Shown here: positions 34,478 through 36,033 of the stretch, in pieces
How the letters are laid out: each line of letters opens with the position of its first letter
Position numbering within the stretch: position 1 is the first letter of the stretch
Assembly (NCBI GenBank): GCA_012520395.1
Contig: JAAYOL010000038.1
Coordinates: 1 to 36,033 of the forward strand
DNA length: 36,033 nt
Direction of reading: 5' to 3'
DNA from: Clostridiales bacterium
GTDB lineage: Bacteria > Bacillota > Clostridia > Oscillospirales > Oscillospiraceae
Made by a program: the position numbers and the translations under genes
The notes under the pieces: generated by a model
Told to the model about the DNA's origin: nothing
Database searches by the model: none
Seen by the model: only the letters and a program-made list of their open reading frames with translations

Positions 34478-36033
34478 TTAGGATATGTCCGCCATTGCGA
34501 GGTATTTATGGCCGTTTTCAGCTATGTGCTCCTTGCGCCCCGGGAGATTATCGCCAAGGAGCAGGTCGAAGACGTCATTGGTAAGCCTGGCGTCCTCGGG
34601 CATAACCTTGATAAGCCTTCTCGTCTCCGGATTCATTGTTGTCAGCCACATCATTTCAGGCTCGTTCTCGCCGAGCCCCTTAGAGCGGTTTATAGTGTGC
34701 TTGGCTCCTTTAAAGCCATTTACTATCTCGACCTTTTCAAGGTCGGAATAGGCAAAGTAGGTCTTGCCCTTGCACTCGATTTCGTACAGAGGGGACTCTG
34801 CAATATAGACATAGCCCTCCTGTATCAGGGTGGGCACAAGGCGGTAGAGCATCGTGAGTATCAGCGTGCGTATCTGAAAGCCGTCCACGTCGGCGTCGGT
34901 GCAGATTATAATTTTGCTCCAGCGCAGATTTCCCAGGTCAAAGGAGCTTAGCTCCTTCATCTGCTTGTGCCTGACCTCAACCCCGCAGCCGAGGACCTTT
35001 AGCAGGTCGGTTATAATCTCGCTTTTGAATATCCTGGCGTAATCGGCCTTGAGGCAGTTTAATATCTTGCCGCGCACGGGCATTATGCCCTGAAACTCCG
35101 AGTCACGGCTCTGCTTACAGGCCCCGAGGGCCGAGTCGCCCTCAACTATATACAGCTCACGTTTGCTGATGTCCTTCGTGCGGCAGTCGACAAATTTCTG
35201 CACCCGATTTGATATGTCTATGCCGCCGGAGAGCTTCCTTCTGATGTTTAGCCTTGTCCTCTCCGCGGTCTCGCGGCTTCGCTTGTTAATCAGCACCTGC
35301 TCGGCAATTTTCTCTGCCTCGGTCGGGTTTTCTATGAAGTATATCTCAAGCCTTTCCTTAAAAAACTCGGTCATGGCCTCCTGAATAAACTTGTTCGTTA
35401 TAGCCTTTTTCGTCTGATTTTCATAGGAGGTCTGGGTGGAAAAGCAGTTTGTGACCAATACCAGGCAGTCCTGTATATCATTGAAGTTAATTCTGCTCTC
35501 ATTCTTCTGGTACTTGCCGTTTTTGCGCAGGTAGGCATCGATTGCGGAAACAAAGGAACTTCTTACAGCCTTTTCAGGGCTGCCGCCGTATTCCAGCCAG
35601 GACGAGTTGTGGTAGTATTCGATGGTGGCAAGGCGATTTGAAAAGCAGAACGCTGCCGACAGTTTGACCTTGTATTCAGGCTTGTCCTTCCTGTCGCGGC
35701 CACGGCGCTCCGTCTCTATGAACACGGGCTGAGTCAGCGTTTCCTCACCCACCAACTCCGAAACATAGTCGATTATGCCATTTTCGTACTTAAAATCGGT
35801 GACCTCAAACTTGCCGTCCTTCTGGTTCCGGAAGCGGAAGGTCACCCCCGCGTTTACCACTGCCTGCCGCTTCAAAACATCAAGGAAGTACTCCTCGGGG
35901 ATGTCTATATCGGTAAAAACCTCAAGGTCGGGCCTCCAGCGTATGAGTGAGCCGGTCTTCTTCCTGTCCGTCGGCTCGGACTTCAGCCCCCCGACGTTCT
36001 CGCCCTTTTCAAAGCGCAGGCTGTACTTTTTAC
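34478..36033 (-). CDS. Type IIA topoisomerase subunit B (GyrB/ParE family), 5' end outside window
   Basis: The ATPase/TOPRIM subunit, cut by the right edge. The frame is open through 36033; residues upstream of the TTG at 35875 read RWRPDLEVFTDIDIPEEYF-like, standard GyrB/ParE, so 35875 is not the start. Visible parts are the transducer end, the TOPRIM EGDSALGACKQSRDSEFQG and CTDADVDGFQIRTLILTMLY, and the C-terminal SKGLGENEPEMMWLTTMNPE. Gyrases read EGDSAGGSAKQGRD and DADVDGxHI; here the GG and the His are changed, so it is a divergent family member. With the 30334 gene it presumably forms one enzyme. The ATP-binding N-terminus is not in the window. Confidence 0.9.
   Translation of the reverse strand, partial: KKYSLRFEKGENVGGLKSEPTDRKKTGSLIRWRPDLEVFTDIDIPEEYFLDVLKRQAVVNAGVTFRFRNQKDGKFEVTDFKYENGIIDYVSELVGEETLTQPVFIETERRGRDRKDKPEYKVKLSAAFCFSNRLATIEYYHNSSWLEYGGSPEKAVRSSFVSAIDAYLRKNGKYQKNESRINFNDIQDCLVLVTNCFSTQTSYENQTKKAITNKFIQEAMTEFFKERLEIYFIENPTEAEKIAEQVLINKRSRETAERTRLNIRRKLSGGIDISNRVQKFVDCRTKDISKRELYIVEGDSALGACKQSRDSEFQGIMPVRGKILNCLKADYARIFKSEIITDLLKVLGCGVEVRHKQMKELSSFDLGNLRWSKIIICTDADVDGFQIRTLILTMLYRLVPTLIQEGYVYIAESPLYEIECKGKTYFAYSDLEKVEIVNGFKGAKHTINRSKGLGENEPEMMWLTTMNPETRRLIKVMPEDARLTNDVFDLLLGDNLPGRKEHIAENGHKYLAMADIS

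Overview
The window reads as chromosome from a spore-forming Firmicute of class Clostridia, most likely an Oscillospirales (Ruminococcaceae/Oscillospiraceae)-type gut bacterium. The grounds are the S10-spc-alpha gene order with a KOW-domain gene between map and infA, zinc-ligand forms of S4, S14, L24 and L36, a lone spoVAC, an AbrB-type regulator, DUF1934-argS pairing, a YitT protein and a COG3581-type 2-hydroxyacyl-CoA dehydratase relative. The genus-level guess is inference; no rRNA gene is present. I see no tRNA or rRNA gene, CRISPR array, insertion sequence or phage gene.

Layout. 1-500: the 3' end of a YgiQ-type radical SAM gene (+). 514-4912: a leftward cluster murI, DUF1934 gene, argS, stand-alone homocysteine S-methyltransferase, then an AbrB-type regulator with its own promoter. 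5055-7282: two rightward genes, an unrecognised 134-residue protein and NADP-type glutamate dehydrogenase (gdhA), separated by about 480 bases that look structured. 7332-7769: a solitary leftward spoVAC. 7873-24364: the complete leftward S10-spc-alpha operon, rpsJ to rplQ, with secY, adk, map, a KOW gene, infA and rpoA. It starts from a near-consensus promoter with a leader of about 320 bases and ends at a strong terminator.

24423-26440: a divergent rightward pair, a secreted protein with a catalytically dead NodB (polysaccharide deacetylase) fold and a GlmU-like uridylyltransferase lacking the acetyltransferase half. 26512-27780: a leftward COG3581-type iron-sulfur protein without its usual activase partner. 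27960-36033: a leftward cluster running from a GyrB/ParE-type subunit (cut by the right edge) through a Na/Pi-cotransporter with a PhoU-like tail and a ParC/GyrA-type subunit to a YitT membrane protein and a lipoprotein whose transglutaminase-like domain has Ser where the catalytic Cys should be.

What stands out. The operon genes are conventional, but three intergenic gaps are far longer than all others: rpsJ-rplC 206 bases, rpsN-rpsH 220 and rpmJ-rpsM 365. Each contains inverted repeats. With the long S10 leader they divide the operon into four blocks, and the rpmJ-rpsM gap contains a long imperfect hairpin of about 25 base pairs plus two more stems. These are the best candidates here for undescribed regulatory RNA or small palindromic elements. 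Secondary interest lies in the two apparent pseudo-enzymes, the half-length GlmU, and the topoisomerase pair separated by a phosphate transporter gene. Coordinates of promoters, stems and starts come from reading the sequence by eye; family assignments come from motif recognition without database searches.
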